DNA from: Dechloromonas aromatica (nom. nud.)
GTDB taxonomy: Bacteria > Pseudomonadota > Gammaproteobacteria > Burkholderiales > Rhodocyclaceae
DNA length: 64,000 nt
Assembly (NCBI GenBank): GCA_017848965.1
Contig: JAFIHA010000015.1
Coordinates: 1 to 64,000 of the forward strand
Reading direction: 5' to 3'
Part shown: positions 19,596 through 27,900 of the stretch, piece after piece
Layout of the letters: every line of letters starts with the position of its first letter
Numbering within the stretch: position 1 is the stretch's first letter
Made by a program: the position numbers and the translations under genes
The notes under the pieces: model-generated
The model's database searches: none
The model's input: the letters and a program-made list of their open reading frames with translations, nothing else
Told to the model about the DNA's origin: nothing

Positions 19596-20248
19596 CAGGG
19601 ATTTCTGTAAAGGGAATGGGCGCGAATATAGTCGAGAACGGCGTCCGGCAGCAAATAACGCGCCGACAGGCCGTTGGCCAGCAGCTTGCGGATCTGCGTC
19701 GCCGAAATGGCGAGCTGGGTCATCGCGAAGGTGACGATGCCGCCGCCCGGCGCGCTACACAGGCCACTCGCATCGGCCAGCCGGCGCTGCTGAAAGACGG
19801 CGGCCAGTTCCGCCGGCAGGCTGGCGGCTTCGACCGGGAAACCCGGGCGGTGCGAGACCGCGATGTGGGCGAGCTCGAGGATGTCGCGCCAGCGGTGCCA
19901 GCCCGCCAGACCGGCGAAGGCATCGGCGCCGACGAGCAGGACCAGCGGCCGGACGCCACCGAGTTCGCAGCGCAGGCGTTCGAGCGTGTGCACCGTGTAG
20001 CTTGGCGCGCTGGCTTCGACTTCGGCCGCATCGACGGTGAAGCGGGGATTGCCGGCGGTGGCCAGACGCACCATCGCCAGCCGCTGCTCGCCGGTCACCT
20101 GCGGTACGCCGCGGTGCGGCGGGTTGCCGGCCGGCAGCCAGCGCACGCCGCCCAGCCCGAGATGGGCGATCGACTCCTCGGCCAGGCGCAGGTGCCCGAA
20201 ATGCACCGGGTCGAAGGTGCCGCCGAAAATCGCCAGCGGCTCAGACAA
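19595..20248 (-). CDS. nadD: Nicotinate-nucleotide adenylyltransferase
   Basis: NadD transfers AMP from ATP to nicotinate mononucleotide in NAD synthesis. The nucleotidyltransferase motif GGTFDPVHFGHLRLAE stands at the N-terminus and the ISATQIRKLL motif near the C-terminus; the 217-residue length is typical. Its 5' end overlaps the upstream BPSS1780 gene by 8 bases, and it leads directly into rsfS. Confidence 0.95.
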   Translation of the reverse strand: MSEPLAIFGGTFDPVHFGHLRLAEESIAHLGLGGVRWLPAGNPPHRGVPQVTGEQRLAMVRLATAGNPRFTVDAAEVEASAPSYTVHTLERLRCELGGVRPLVLLVGADAFAGLAGWHRWRDILELAHIAVSHRPGFPVEAASLPAELAAVFQQRRLADASGLCSAPGGGIVTFAMTQLAISATQIRKLLANGLSARYLLPDAVLDYIRAHSLYRNP

Positions 20249-21014
20249 TTTCGGAGATGCCGAAGATGTCGCGATAGACCACGTAAAAGCTGGCGAACAC
20301 GGTCGGCGCGATGACCAGACCCATCAGCAGGGTGACCAGCGTCGTCGCCAGCCCCTGCAGCCCCGGCAACAGGCTGAGCAGCAAGCCCAGCACCAGGCCG
20401 GGCAACATGGCGGCGACGATCAGCAGGCCCAGCCCGTAGACGACGAAGGGCCGCCAGTTCATCTGGCAGGCGACGAAACTGAAGAACAGCGACTTGCCGA
20501 GCGGCAGCCGGTGCCAGGCGGCGAGCACCGGCGCAAACCACCAGGCCATCAGCACCGGCACCATGCCGACGACGACGATCAGCGCCGACAAGCTGAAATC
20601 GGCATCCTCGACCAGGGCGCGTTCGGCGCGGCTGTCGGCGAGCATGAACTTGAGCAGGGCGCCACCGTCGGCGACGGTCGACAGGCCGAGCACGGCGAAA
20701 GTTGCCACCAGGTAGAGGGCGCCGAGCACGACCAGAGTCTTGGTATTGTCGCGGAAACCACCGAACAGGGTCTGGATGGAAACCGGCTGGTGACGTTCGA
20801 TATTGCGCGCCGCCAGCATCAGACCGACCGACAAGCCAGGAATGACCAGTGACGCGGCCAGCGCGCCGAGCATCGGAAACAGGTTGAGAAAGACGACGAT
20901 GAACCAGTAGGTGATGACCAGCAGCGACAGCATCAGCGGGCTGCGGCGATAGATGGCGAAACCACCGAGCACCCATTGCCAGCCGCTGGCTGCAGGAAGC
21001 GTCTGCGCGCGCAT
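20241..21014 (-). CDS. BPSS1780 family membrane protein (copy 2)
   Basis: This 257-residue integral membrane protein has six or so hydrophobic segments and the family pattern: an N-terminal GWQWVLGGFAIYRRSPL, a middle AWWFAPVLAAWHRLPLGKSL and a C-terminal FASFYVVYRDIFG. Function is unknown for the family. It shares its C-terminal YRDIF motif and layout with the neighbouring gene at 21018-21764, so the two are tandem paralogues. It overlaps nadD by 8 bases. Confidence 0.82.
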   Translation of the reverse strand: MRAQTLPAASGWQWVLGGFAIYRRSPLMLSLLVITYWFIVVFLNLFPMLGALAASLVIPGLSVGLMLAARNIERHQPVSIQTLFGGFRDNTKTLVVLGALYLVATFAVLGLSTVADGGALLKFMLADSRAERALVEDADFSLSALIVVVGMVPVLMAWWFAPVLAAWHRLPLGKSLFFSFVACQMNWRPFVVYGLGLLIVAAMLPGLVLGLLLSLLPGLQGLATTLVTLLMGLVIAPTVFASFYVVYRDIFGISEIV

Positions 21015-21017
21015 CGC

Positions 21018-21764
21018 TCAGGCCCCCACAAAGATGTCACGGTAGGACGCGTACACCGCCGCCGAGAAGATCGGCAGCAGCAGCAACAGCCCGAGACCGA
21101 TCGGCAGCATGGCGAAAAACGCCGCCACCACCAGGAAGGTGCCGAAGATCACCATCACCAGCCAGTTCTTCGCGCCGGCAGCGAAGCTCGCCTTCATTGC
21201 GGCCAGCGCCGGCATGTCGTGAAAATAGACCAGCGCCGGCGCGAACCAGGTGGCCATGATCACCGGCACCGAGAGCAGCATGACGAGCAGGCCGGCCAGC
21301 ATGAAGCCGCCGAAGGCGATGCCGAAGCCGCCGATCCGCCCGGAAATCGCGCCGCCCAGCAAACCGCCGCTGATCAGCAGGAAGGCGATCAGCGCGATGC
21401 CGAAGACGCCGATGGCGAAGAAGACGCCAACCATCACCAGTTGCCCGGCCTGGCTGCGGAAGCCGGCGAAGAGGTCGCCAATCTGCGGTTCGCCGCCGTC
21501 AGCGATGGCGCGCGAAATCTGCAGCATGCCGGCACCGAACAGCGGCACCAGCAGGTGGGCGGCGATCTGCCCGAACAGCGGGACGATGGAAATGGCCATC
21601 AGAATGACCAGCAGCAGGATGCTCGCCCCCAGCCAGATGCCGGGATGGGCGAGGAACATCGCCCAGCCCTGGGCCAACCAGTCGAAACAAGCGCCGGCGT
21701 CGACCTCACGGCTGTCGCCCTTGAACGGCGCGGGGGGAATCGGGAATTGCGGACTTTCGCTCAT
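21018..21764 (-). CDS. BPSS1780 family membrane protein (copy 1)
   Basis: The protein has 248 residues with a short Pro-rich cytoplasmic N-terminus (FPIPPAPFKGDSREVDAG) and about six membrane segments. It shows the same design as its downstream neighbour: FDWLAQGWAMFLAHPGIWL, TWFAPALVYFHDMPALAAMK and the C-terminal YASYRDIF. The paralogues are 3 bp apart. Their function is unknown; genomic position between thrB and nadD suggests only co-expression with housekeeping genes. Confidence 0.82.
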   Translation of the reverse strand: MSESPQFPIPPAPFKGDSREVDAGACFDWLAQGWAMFLAHPGIWLGASILLLVILMAISIVPLFGQIAAHLLVPLFGAGMLQISRAIADGGEPQIGDLFAGFRSQAGQLVMVGVFFAIGVFGIALIAFLLISGGLLGGAISGRIGGFGIAFGGFMLAGLLVMLLSVPVIMATWFAPALVYFHDMPALAAMKASFAAGAKNWLVMVIFGTFLVVAAFFAMLPIGLGLLLLLPIFSAAVYASYRDIFVGA

Positions 21765-21773
21765 GGCCGGATG

Positions 21774-22700
21774 CTAGCCGGGGAGCGCGTCGGCGGCAAG
21801 GCGCAAGCGCAGCAGCAGGGCCTTGAAATCGTCAGGATTCTTGATCGTCACCACTTCGCCGGCGCGCGGGCGCAATTTTGCGTCAAGACGCAGCAGCCAG
21901 AAACGCAGCGCCGCCGCCCGCCGCAAGGCCGGCCAGGCCAGCCTTTCGGCTGCCGTCAGCGGGCGCACCCCGGTATAGCCGTCGATCAGCGCCGCCAGCC
22001 GCCCGGCGTCGCCGCACCAGTCGTTGGCAACCACCGCCAGGTCGAACAGCCAGGCATCGACGCCGGCAAAATAGAAATCGAGCAGGCCGCCAAGTTCGCC
22101 ATCGTCGCGCCACAGCACGTTGTCGCGGAACAGGTCGGCGTGAATCACGCCCTGCGGCAGCGCCGAGCGGTCCTGCCGCGACTGGAAGTCCAGTTCGTCG
22201 GCAAGCAGCGCGGCATCGGCGGCCGGCAGCAGAGGCAAGAGGCTTTCCCCCAGCGCCAGGCACCAGGCGGCGCCACAGGGATTGGCCGGCGCTCCGGCAA
22301 GATCGGCGGCGGCCAGATGCAACTGCGCCAGCGCGGCGCCGACGGCGCGGCATTGCGCCGCATCAGGCGTGTCGACGGCGCGCCCGGGCAAGCAGGTGAG
22401 CAGCGCCGCCGGCTTGCCACACAACGGCCACCACAGGCGGCCAGCGGCGTCAGCCAGCGGCCGCGGACAGGGCAGCCCGGCATCGGCCAGATGCGCCTGC
22501 AGGCGCAGGTAGAAATCAAGCGCTGCCGGATCGGTCGCTTCGAACAGCGTCAGCACGAAGCGACCGCCGCTCGTCGTCACGAAATAATTGGAATTCTGCA
22601 TGCCGGCGGCGATGCCGGCGTGGTCAATCAGTTCGCCGGCGGCGAGCGGCCGGAGCCAGGCCGCGAGCTCGGCGCGGCCGACCGTGGTGTAGACGGACAA
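21774..22700 (-). CDS. thrB: Homoserine kinase (ThrB, choline-kinase-like type)
   Basis: It phosphorylates homoserine in threonine synthesis. This is the aminoglycoside-phosphotransferase-fold type found in many betaproteobacteria and pseudomonads, not the GHMP type. The N-terminus MSVYTTVGRAELAAWL and the IAAGMQNSNYFVTT segment match the family. The catalytic loop is HADLFRDNVLW and the metal-binding segment GLLDFYFAGVD. At 308 residues it has normal length. It starts 3 bp after the DUF2782 gene, a conserved pairing near polA. Confidence 0.92.
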   Translation of the reverse strand: MSVYTTVGRAELAAWLRPLAAGELIDHAGIAAGMQNSNYFVTTSGGRFVLTLFEATDPAALDFYLRLQAHLADAGLPCPRPLADAAGRLWWPLCGKPAALLTCLPGRAVDTPDAAQCRAVGAALAQLHLAAADLAGAPANPCGAAWCLALGESLLPLLPAADAALLADELDFQSRQDRSALPQGVIHADLFRDNVLWRDDGELGGLLDFYFAGVDAWLFDLAVVANDWCGDAGRLAALIDGYTGVRPLTAAERLAWPALRRAAALRFWLLRLDAKLRPRAGEVVTIKNPDDFKALLLRLRLAADALPG

Positions 22701-22703
22701 GGC

Positions 22704-23033
22704 TTACCAGCTATGGATGACCCACATCGGCGGTCGCACCGGGTTGGGATTGATCTCGCTTTCGACCATCACGCCGTCGCCCTGGCGATCGACCAGGTAA
22801 TAGGGTTTGCCGTGCGTCGGCGTCACCTTGACCATGTAGAGCTTGCCGTTGGCGCGGAATTCCTCGCGCGTTTCCTTGTCGTTGCGGACGATGGTCACCT
22901 GCGGTTCGAGTGCGGCGTCGAACGGTTCCATTTCCGGCGGCGGAGGCGGCACGGCGGGCAGCGGTTGCAGTTCGCCCTGTTGCGCCCAGACGGGCAAGGC
23001 GGCGAAGAGCAGGATGGGGAGAAGACGGCGCAT
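22704..23033 (-). CDS. DUF2782 domain protein, exported
   Basis: This small protein (109 residues) has a signal peptide (RRLLPILLFAALPVWAQQ), a proline-rich linker and a DUF2782 domain (VTIVRNDKETREEFRANGKL, then MVKVTPTHGKPYYLVD). Function is unknown. ATG at 23033 is chosen over an upstream in-frame ATG at 23060 because GAAAGGAAAAACC lies directly before it and the signal peptide then begins at residue 2. The thrB-DUF2782-polA neighbourhood is common in betaproteobacteria. Confidence 0.85.
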   Translation of the reverse strand: MRRLLPILLFAALPVWAQQGELQPLPAVPPPPPEMEPFDAALEPQVTIVRNDKETREEFRANGKLYMVKVTPTHGKPYYLVDRQGDGVMVESEINPNPVRPPMWVIHSW

Positions 23034-23064
23034 GGTTTTTCCTTTCGGTATGCCGGCCATTTTA

Positions 23065-23793
23065 TTACAGGTTGAGCATCATCTCCCGCTCGTTCGGCAA
23101 GGGGCTGAACGGGCGTGCTTCGTAATGCTTGAAGATCGCTTCGACGACCTTTTCCGGGTCGTCGATGATCTGGATCAGTTCGGTGTCTTCGGGGTCGATC
23201 ATCTTCTCGCGCACCAGAGTGTCCTTGAACCAGTCGATCAAACCCTTCCAGAAATCCGAGCAGACCAGGATCAGCGGAATCTTGCGCGCCTTGCCGGTCT
23301 GGATCAGGGTCAGGGCCTCCATCAGTTCGTCGAGCGTGCCGAAGCCGCCTGGCATGACGACGTAGGCGCTGGCGAAGCGGACGAACATGTACTTGCGCGC
23401 GAAAAAGTGGCGGAAGGTCTGCGAGATGTCCTGATAGGGATTGCTCTGCTGCTCGTGCGGCAACTGGATGTTGAGCCCGACCGACGGTGACTTGCCGTGG
23501 AAGGCGCCCTTGTTGGCCGCTTCCATGATGCCGGGACCGCCGCCGGAGATCACCGAGAAGCCGGAATCGGAAAGCTGGCGGGCAACGCGCTCGGTCAGTT
23601 CGTAGTACGACGAGCCCGGCTGGACGCGGGCAGAACCGAAGATCGTCACCGCCGGCTTGATCGCCGCCAGGCGGTCGGTCGCCTCGACGAACTCTGACAT
23701 AATGCCGAAAATCCGCCAGGACTCGCGGGCCGTCGCGCTTTTCAGCAGCGCCTCGGTCTCGATGCCCATCACCAGTTTATCGCTCTCGGTCAT
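23065..23793 (-). CDS. LOG family protein (TIGR00730 type)
   Basis: The Rossmann-fold protein carries the LOG-family motif PGGFGTLDELMEA and the ISGGGPGIMEAANKGA nucleotide-binding segment. LOG proteins hydrolyse nucleoside 5'-monophosphates with N6 side chains (cytokinin activation in plants) and often carry a misleading lysine-decarboxylase label. Taking ATG 23793 gives 242 residues, but an internal ATG at 23769 is also possible. The annotated start is only 3 bp from the divergent polA start. It opens the minus-strand run down to maf. Confidence 0.88.
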   Translation of the reverse strand: MTESDKLVMGIETEALLKSATARESWRIFGIMSEFVEATDRLAAIKPAVTIFGSARVQPGSSYYELTERVARQLSDSGFSVISGGGPGIMEAANKGAFHGKSPSVGLNIQLPHEQQSNPYQDISQTFRHFFARKYMFVRFASAYVVMPGGFGTLDELMEALTLIQTGKARKIPLILVCSDFWKGLIDWFKDTLVREKMIDPEDTELIQIIDDPEKVVEAIFKHYEARPFSPLPNEREMMLNL

Positions 23794-23796
23794 CCC

Positions 23797-26496
23797 ATGC
23801 CTCTTCTCTTGTTGGTGGACGGTTCGTCCTATCTGTATCGCGCCTATCACGCCCTGCCCGACCTGCGAAACCCGGCCGGCGAGCCGACTGGCGCGCTGTA
23901 TGGCGTGCTGAACATGCTACGTCGTCTGGAAAGCGACCACAAGGCGGACTACAAGGCCGTCGTCTTCGACGCCAAGGGCAAGACCTTCCGCGACGACTGG
24001 TATCCCGAGTACAAGGCGCACCGTCCGCCAATGCCCGACGACCTGCGCGCCCAGATCGAGCCGATCCACGCCGCCATCGCCGCCGCCGGCTGGCCGGTGC
24101 TGTGCGTCGACGGCGTCGAGGCCGACGACGTGATCGGCACGCTGGCGACGAAGGCTGCGAACGACGGCATCGACACCCTGATTTCCACCGGTGACAAGGA
24201 TTTGACCCAGTTGGTCGGGCCAAAGATCCGCTGGTACAACACGATGAGCGAGGAAATGCTCGACGCGGCCGGCGTCGAGGCCAAGTTCGGCGTGCCGCCG
24301 GAAAAGATCGTCGATTACCTGGCACTGGTCGGCGACACCGTCGACGGCGTTCCCGGCGTCGCCAAGTGCGGCCCGAAGACCGCCGTCAAATGGCTGACGC
24401 AATACGGCTCGCTCGACGCCATCGTCGCCAACGCCGACCAGATTTCCGGCGTGGTCGGCCAGAACCTGCGCGATCACCTCGATTTCCTGCCGCTCGGCAG
24501 GAAGCTCGTCACCGTCGTCTGCGACCTGCCGGACTTGCCGGCACCGACGGCCTTGACCGCCACGGCGCGCGACCGCGACACCTTGCGCGAGCTATACACC
24601 CGCTACAACTTCCGCACCTGGACGCGCGAACTCGACAGTGACGCACCGCCGGCCGGCGAAGAAGCCGCCGCGCCGCCGGCCGCACCGAGCGAGCTCCGCT
24701 ACGAAACCGTGTTCACCTGGGAACAGTTCGAGCACTGGCTGCAAAAGATCGAAACCGCGCCGCTGACCGCGCTCGACACCGAAACCACCAGCCTCGACAG
24801 CTTCGCCGCGCGCATCGTCGGCATCTCGCTGTCGGTGACGCCCGGCGAGGCCTGCTACATCCCGCTCGCCCACAACGGCCCCGGCGTCGCCGAGCAATTG
24901 CCGCGCGACGAAGTGCTGGCGAAACTGAAGCCCTGGCTGGAAAACGCCGACCGCCGCAAGGTGCTGCAGAACGCCAAGTACGACCAGCACGTTTTCGCCA
25001 ACCACCACATCGCGCTGGCCGGCATCGCCCACGACACGATGCTGCAAAGCTACGTCATCGAGTCCGACAAGGGCCACGACCTCGGCCAGTTGTGCAGCCG
25101 CCACCTTGGCCTCGACACCATTGCCTACGAAGACCTGTGCGGCAAGGGCGCCAAGCAGATCGGCTTCGACCAGGTCGACATCGAGCGCGCCGCCACCTAC
25201 GCCGCCGAGGACGCCGACGTCACGCTGCGCGTCCATGACGTGCTGCACCCGCAGTTCGCCAAGGAACCGGGCCTCTCCCGCATCTACCACGAGATCGAAC
25301 TGCCCGCCCGCCAGGTGATCTGGCAGATGGAGCGCAGCGGCATCCTGATCGACGGCGACACGCTGGCCCGTCAGAGCCACGAGATCGGCCAGAAGATCAT
25401 GGCGCTGGAAGCGCAAGCCTACGAACTCGCCGGCCAGCCGTTCAACCTCGCGTCGCCCAAGCAACTGGGCGAAATCCTGTTCGGCAAGCTGGGCCTGCCG
25501 GTGAAGAAGAAAACCGCCTCCGGCGGCGCCTCGACCGACGAGGAAGTGCTGTCCGAACTGGCGCTCGACTACCCGCTGCCCAAGCTGCTGCTCGAACACC
25601 GCTCGCTGTCGAAACTCAAGGGCACTTACACCGACAAGCTGCCGCGCATGATCAACCCGGACAGCGGCCGCGTGCATACGCACTTCTCGCAGGCGTCCGT
25701 GGTCACCGGCCGGCTCGCTTCCAGCGAACCCAACCTGCAGAACATCCCGGTGCGCACCGACGAAGGGCGGAAAATCCGCACCGCCTTCGTCGCTCCCGAA
25801 GGCAGCAGCATCGTCTCGGCCGACTACTCGCAGATCGAGCTGCGCATCATGGCGCATCTCTCCGGCGACGCCCGCCTGCTCGACGCCTTCGCCCACGGCG
25901 AGGACGTGCACCGCGCCACCGCTGCCGAGATTTTCGGCGTCACGCCGCTCGAAGTCGGCCCGGACCAACGCCGCGTCGCCAAGAGCATCAACTTCGGCCT
26001 GATCTACGGCATGAGCGCCTTCGGCCTCGCCCGCCAGCTCGGCCTGGAGCGCAGCGCGGCGCAGACCTACATCGACCGCTACTTCGCCCGTTACCCCGGC
26101 GTCGCCCGCCACATGGAAGAAGCCCGGGCGACGGTGCGCGAGCATGGTTACGTCGAGACCGTCTTCGGCCGCCGCCTGTGGCTGCCGGAAATCCGTTCAA
26201 GCAACGGCAACCGCCGCCAGGCCGCCGAGCGCGCAGCGATCAACGCGCCGATGCAGGGCACCGCCGCCGACTTGATCAAGCTCGCGATGATCGCCGTCCA
26301 GAACTGGCTGGAACAGACCGCCCGCCAGTCGAAACTGGTCCTGCAGGTGCACGACGAACTGGTGCTCGAAGTGCCGGACGCCGAGCTGATGGAAATCCGC
26401 ACCCACCTGCCCCGCCTGATGACCCAGGTGGCGCAGTTGAAGGTGCCGCTGGTGGTCGAAGTCGGGGTCGGGCCGAACTGGGAAGCCGCCCACTAA
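23797..26496 (+). CDS. polA: DNA polymerase I
   Basis: This repair and Okazaki-fragment polymerase has 899 residues. The 5'-3' exonuclease domain (about 1-290) starts LLLLVDGSSYLYRAYHALPD. The 3'-5' exonuclease is intact, with ExoI LDTETTSLD (about 325), ExoII NAKYDQHVF and ExoIII YAAEDADVT. The polymerase domain has motif A SADYSQIELRIMAHLSGD (about 675), motif B RRVAKSINFGLIYG and motif C LQVHDELVLEV (about 850). All three activities should work. It is divergent from the LOG gene with a 3-bp gap. Confidence 0.97.
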   Translation: MPLLLLVDGSSYLYRAYHALPDLRNPAGEPTGALYGVLNMLRRLESDHKADYKAVVFDAKGKTFRDDWYPEYKAHRPPMPDDLRAQIEPIHAAIAAAGWPVLCVDGVEADDVIGTLATKAANDGIDTLISTGDKDLTQLVGPKIRWYNTMSEEMLDAAGVEAKFGVPPEKIVDYLALVGDTVDGVPGVAKCGPKTAVKWLTQYGSLDAIVANADQISGVVGQNLRDHLDFLPLGRKLVTVVCDLPDLPAPTALTATARDRDTLRELYTRYNFRTWTRELDSDAPPAGEEAAAPPAAPSELRYETVFTWEQFEHWLQKIETAPLTALDTETTSLDSFAARIVGISLSVTPGEACYIPLAHNGPGVAEQLPRDEVLAKLKPWLENADRRKVLQNAKYDQHVFANHHIALAGIAHDTMLQSYVIESDKGHDLGQLCSRHLGLDTIAYEDLCGKGAKQIGFDQVDIERAATYAAEDADVTLRVHDVLHPQFAKEPGLSRIYHEIELPARQVIWQMERSGILIDGDTLARQSHEIGQKIMALEAQAYELAGQPFNLASPKQLGEILFGKLGLPVKKKTASGGASTDEEVLSELALDYPLPKLLLEHRSLSKLKGTYTDKLPRMINPDSGRVHTHFSQASVVTGRLASSEPNLQNIPVRTDEGRKIRTAFVAPEGSSIVSADYSQIELRIMAHLSGDARLLDAFAHGEDVHRATAAEIFGVTPLEVGPDQRRVAKSINFGLIYGMSAFGLARQLGLERSAAQTYIDRYFARYPGVARHMEEARATVREHGYVETVFGRRLWLPEIRSSNGNRRQAAERAAINAPMQGTAADLIKLAMIAVQNWLEQTARQSKLVLQVHDELVLEVPDAELMEIRTHLPRLMTQVAQLKVPLVVEVGVGPNWEAAH

Positions 26497-26543
26497 GACG
26501 GTGATTTATTGCATAATTTTTCCGTCAACCGCAGGAGGGCGCC

Positions 26544-27134
26544 ATGAAACTCGCCGATGACATCTACGTGACGGAAACCGAATACCTGGCCCACGAAGTG
26601 CGCAGCCCGGTGCGCCACGAATACGTCGCCGGCCGCATCCACGCGATGACCGGCGCCTCGCTGCGCCACAACGTCATCGCGCTCAACATCGCGTCGCTGC
26701 TGCGCAATCACCTGCGCGGCTCGCCGTGCCGCGCCTTCATGGCCGACACCAAGCTGCGCGTCGCCAAGACACACAGCATCTACTACCCCGACGTGCTGGT
26801 CACCTGCGACCCGCAGCACCTGAGCGTCGGCCCCGCCGACCAGGTGGTGGACAACCCGCGCCTGATCGTCGAGGTGCTTTCCGAAAGCACCGCCGCCACC
26901 GATCGCCGGGAAAAGCTGCAGGCCTACCGCAGCCTGCCGACCCTGCTCGAGTACATGCTCGTCAGCCAGGACGAGGCGCTGATCGAAATTCACCGGCGCA
27001 GCGGCGACATCGGCTGGCAGCTCGCCACGCTGACGGCCGGCGACCCGGTCGAACTGAAGAGCGTCGAACTGCTCACCGATTTCGCGGCGATCTACGAGGA
27101 AAGCGGACTACCGCTGCTGCCCGGTAGCGACTGA
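26544..27134 (+). CDS. Uma2 family (DUF820) putative restriction-endonuclease-fold protein
   Basis: The 196-residue protein has the Uma2/DUF820 PD-(D/E)XK nuclease-like core: an N-terminal YLAHEVRSPVRHEYVAGRIHAM, SIYYPDVLVTCD (the D) and LIVEVLSESTAATDRREK (the ExE/K element). Uma2 proteins are abundant in cyanobacteria and scattered in proteobacteria; their biological role is unresolved. CAGGAGGGCGCC precedes the ATG, a near-perfect ribosome site. It lies 47 bp after polA, with no partner gene suggesting a restriction system. Confidence 0.85.
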   Translation: MKLADDIYVTETEYLAHEVRSPVRHEYVAGRIHAMTGASLRHNVIALNIASLLRNHLRGSPCRAFMADTKLRVAKTHSIYYPDVLVTCDPQHLSVGPADQVVDNPRLIVEVLSESTAATDRREKLQAYRSLPTLLEYMLVSQDEALIEIHRRSGDIGWQLATLTAGDPVELKSVELLTDFAAIYEESGLPLLPGSD

Positions 27135-27140
27135 CGCGCC

Positions 27141-27758
27141 TCAGCGGACCATCCGGAAAGCCGCATTGGCGCCCGGCGGCACGGTGGCGATCGGTTCGAA
27201 CGCGTAGACACCGGCTGCCGCATCGCGCACCGCGTCGGTCACCAGGACTTCGCCGGCACGGGCGATGTCTTCGCCCAGCTTGGCTGCGGCGTTAACCTCG
27301 CTGCCATAGACATCGCGGTCGCCGATCCGCAGCAGCCGCCCGAAGCCGAGACCGACGCAAAGGCCGATGCGCTCCGCCGGCTCGCGCCCGACGTTGTAGT
27401 CCTGGCAGACGCGCTGCATGGCATCGGCACATTCGATCGCCTTGACGACATTGCGGAAGATGATCAGCAGGCTGTCGCCCTCGACCTTGAGCAGGATGCC
27501 ATCGTGGGCATCGATGCACGGCGAGAGCAGGCGCTGCGATTCGTAGATCAGTTGCAGGAAATGGATGATCCCGAACGACGCGACGCCGCTGGAAAACCCG
27601 GACAGGTCGGTGAACATCACCGCCCATTCCTCGCCGAACAGATCCCAGATGCGGGCGTCGATCTTGTCCTTGTCGGCGCCGGGCGCCAGCCGCTCGGCGA
27701 TCAGTTTCTCGATCCGATCCTCGGATGCGCTGAGGCCGACGTTGCGCGTATATGCCAT
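27141..27758 (-). CDS. Class III adenylate/guanylate cyclase domain protein
   Basis: This 205-residue protein is a single class III nucleotide cyclase homology domain with a short N-terminal extension. Metal-binding Asp residues are in MFTDLSGFS (about 49) and VEGDSL (about 93). The adenine-specifying Lys/Asp candidates (LLKVEG, DVYGSEVN) are present. The transition-state Asn-x3-Arg pair reads NAAAK, so the usual Arg is Lys. It has no membrane helix and no fused sensor. Activity is possible but uncertain. It is convergent with the Uma2 gene (6 bp gap). Confidence 0.82.
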   Translation of the reverse strand: MAYTRNVGLSASEDRIEKLIAERLAPGADKDKIDARIWDLFGEEWAVMFTDLSGFSSGVASFGIIHFLQLIYESQRLLSPCIDAHDGILLKVEGDSLLIIFRNVVKAIECADAMQRVCQDYNVGREPAERIGLCVGLGFGRLLRIGDRDVYGSEVNAAAKLGEDIARAGEVLVTDAVRDAAAGVYAFEPIATVPPGANAAFRMVR

Positions 27759-27857
27759 ATCCCCCCCGGGTACTTTTCAGTTGGAAGGGCAATGATGCCC
27801 CAAGCGGCAAACTTCCGGAACGCAAGCGACGAATCGCGCATGGCAAAAAAGCAAACG

Positions 27858-27874
27858 CTTAAGTTTCCTTTAAT
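27858..27874 (+). promoter_or_regulatory. PmrA/QseB-type direct-repeat box upstream of the thermostable-hemolysin operon
   Basis: CTTAAG-TTTCC-TTTAAT fits the YTTAAK-N5-YTTAAK direct repeat bound by PmrA/QseB-type response regulators (consensus recalled). It ends 26 bp before the GTG at 27901 and 47 bp before the alternative GTG at 27922. The operon it leads encodes its own QseB/PmrA-like regulator, so autoregulation is likely (inference). Confidence 0.6.
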
Positions 27875-27900
27875 TCGCCGGTCGCATCCTTGGCGCCATA

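Noticed and set aside
20976..23075. 699-codon plus-strand frame opposite thrB and BPSS1780 genes
   Set aside because: Gln/Arg/His-rich shadow typical of antisense high-GC coding DNA; the minus-strand genes are all recognisable families.
26544..27134. Restriction-modification system at the Uma2 gene
   Set aside because: No methyltransferase or specificity gene is adjacent; the class I methyltransferase at 45894 is 19 kb away and unrelated in type.
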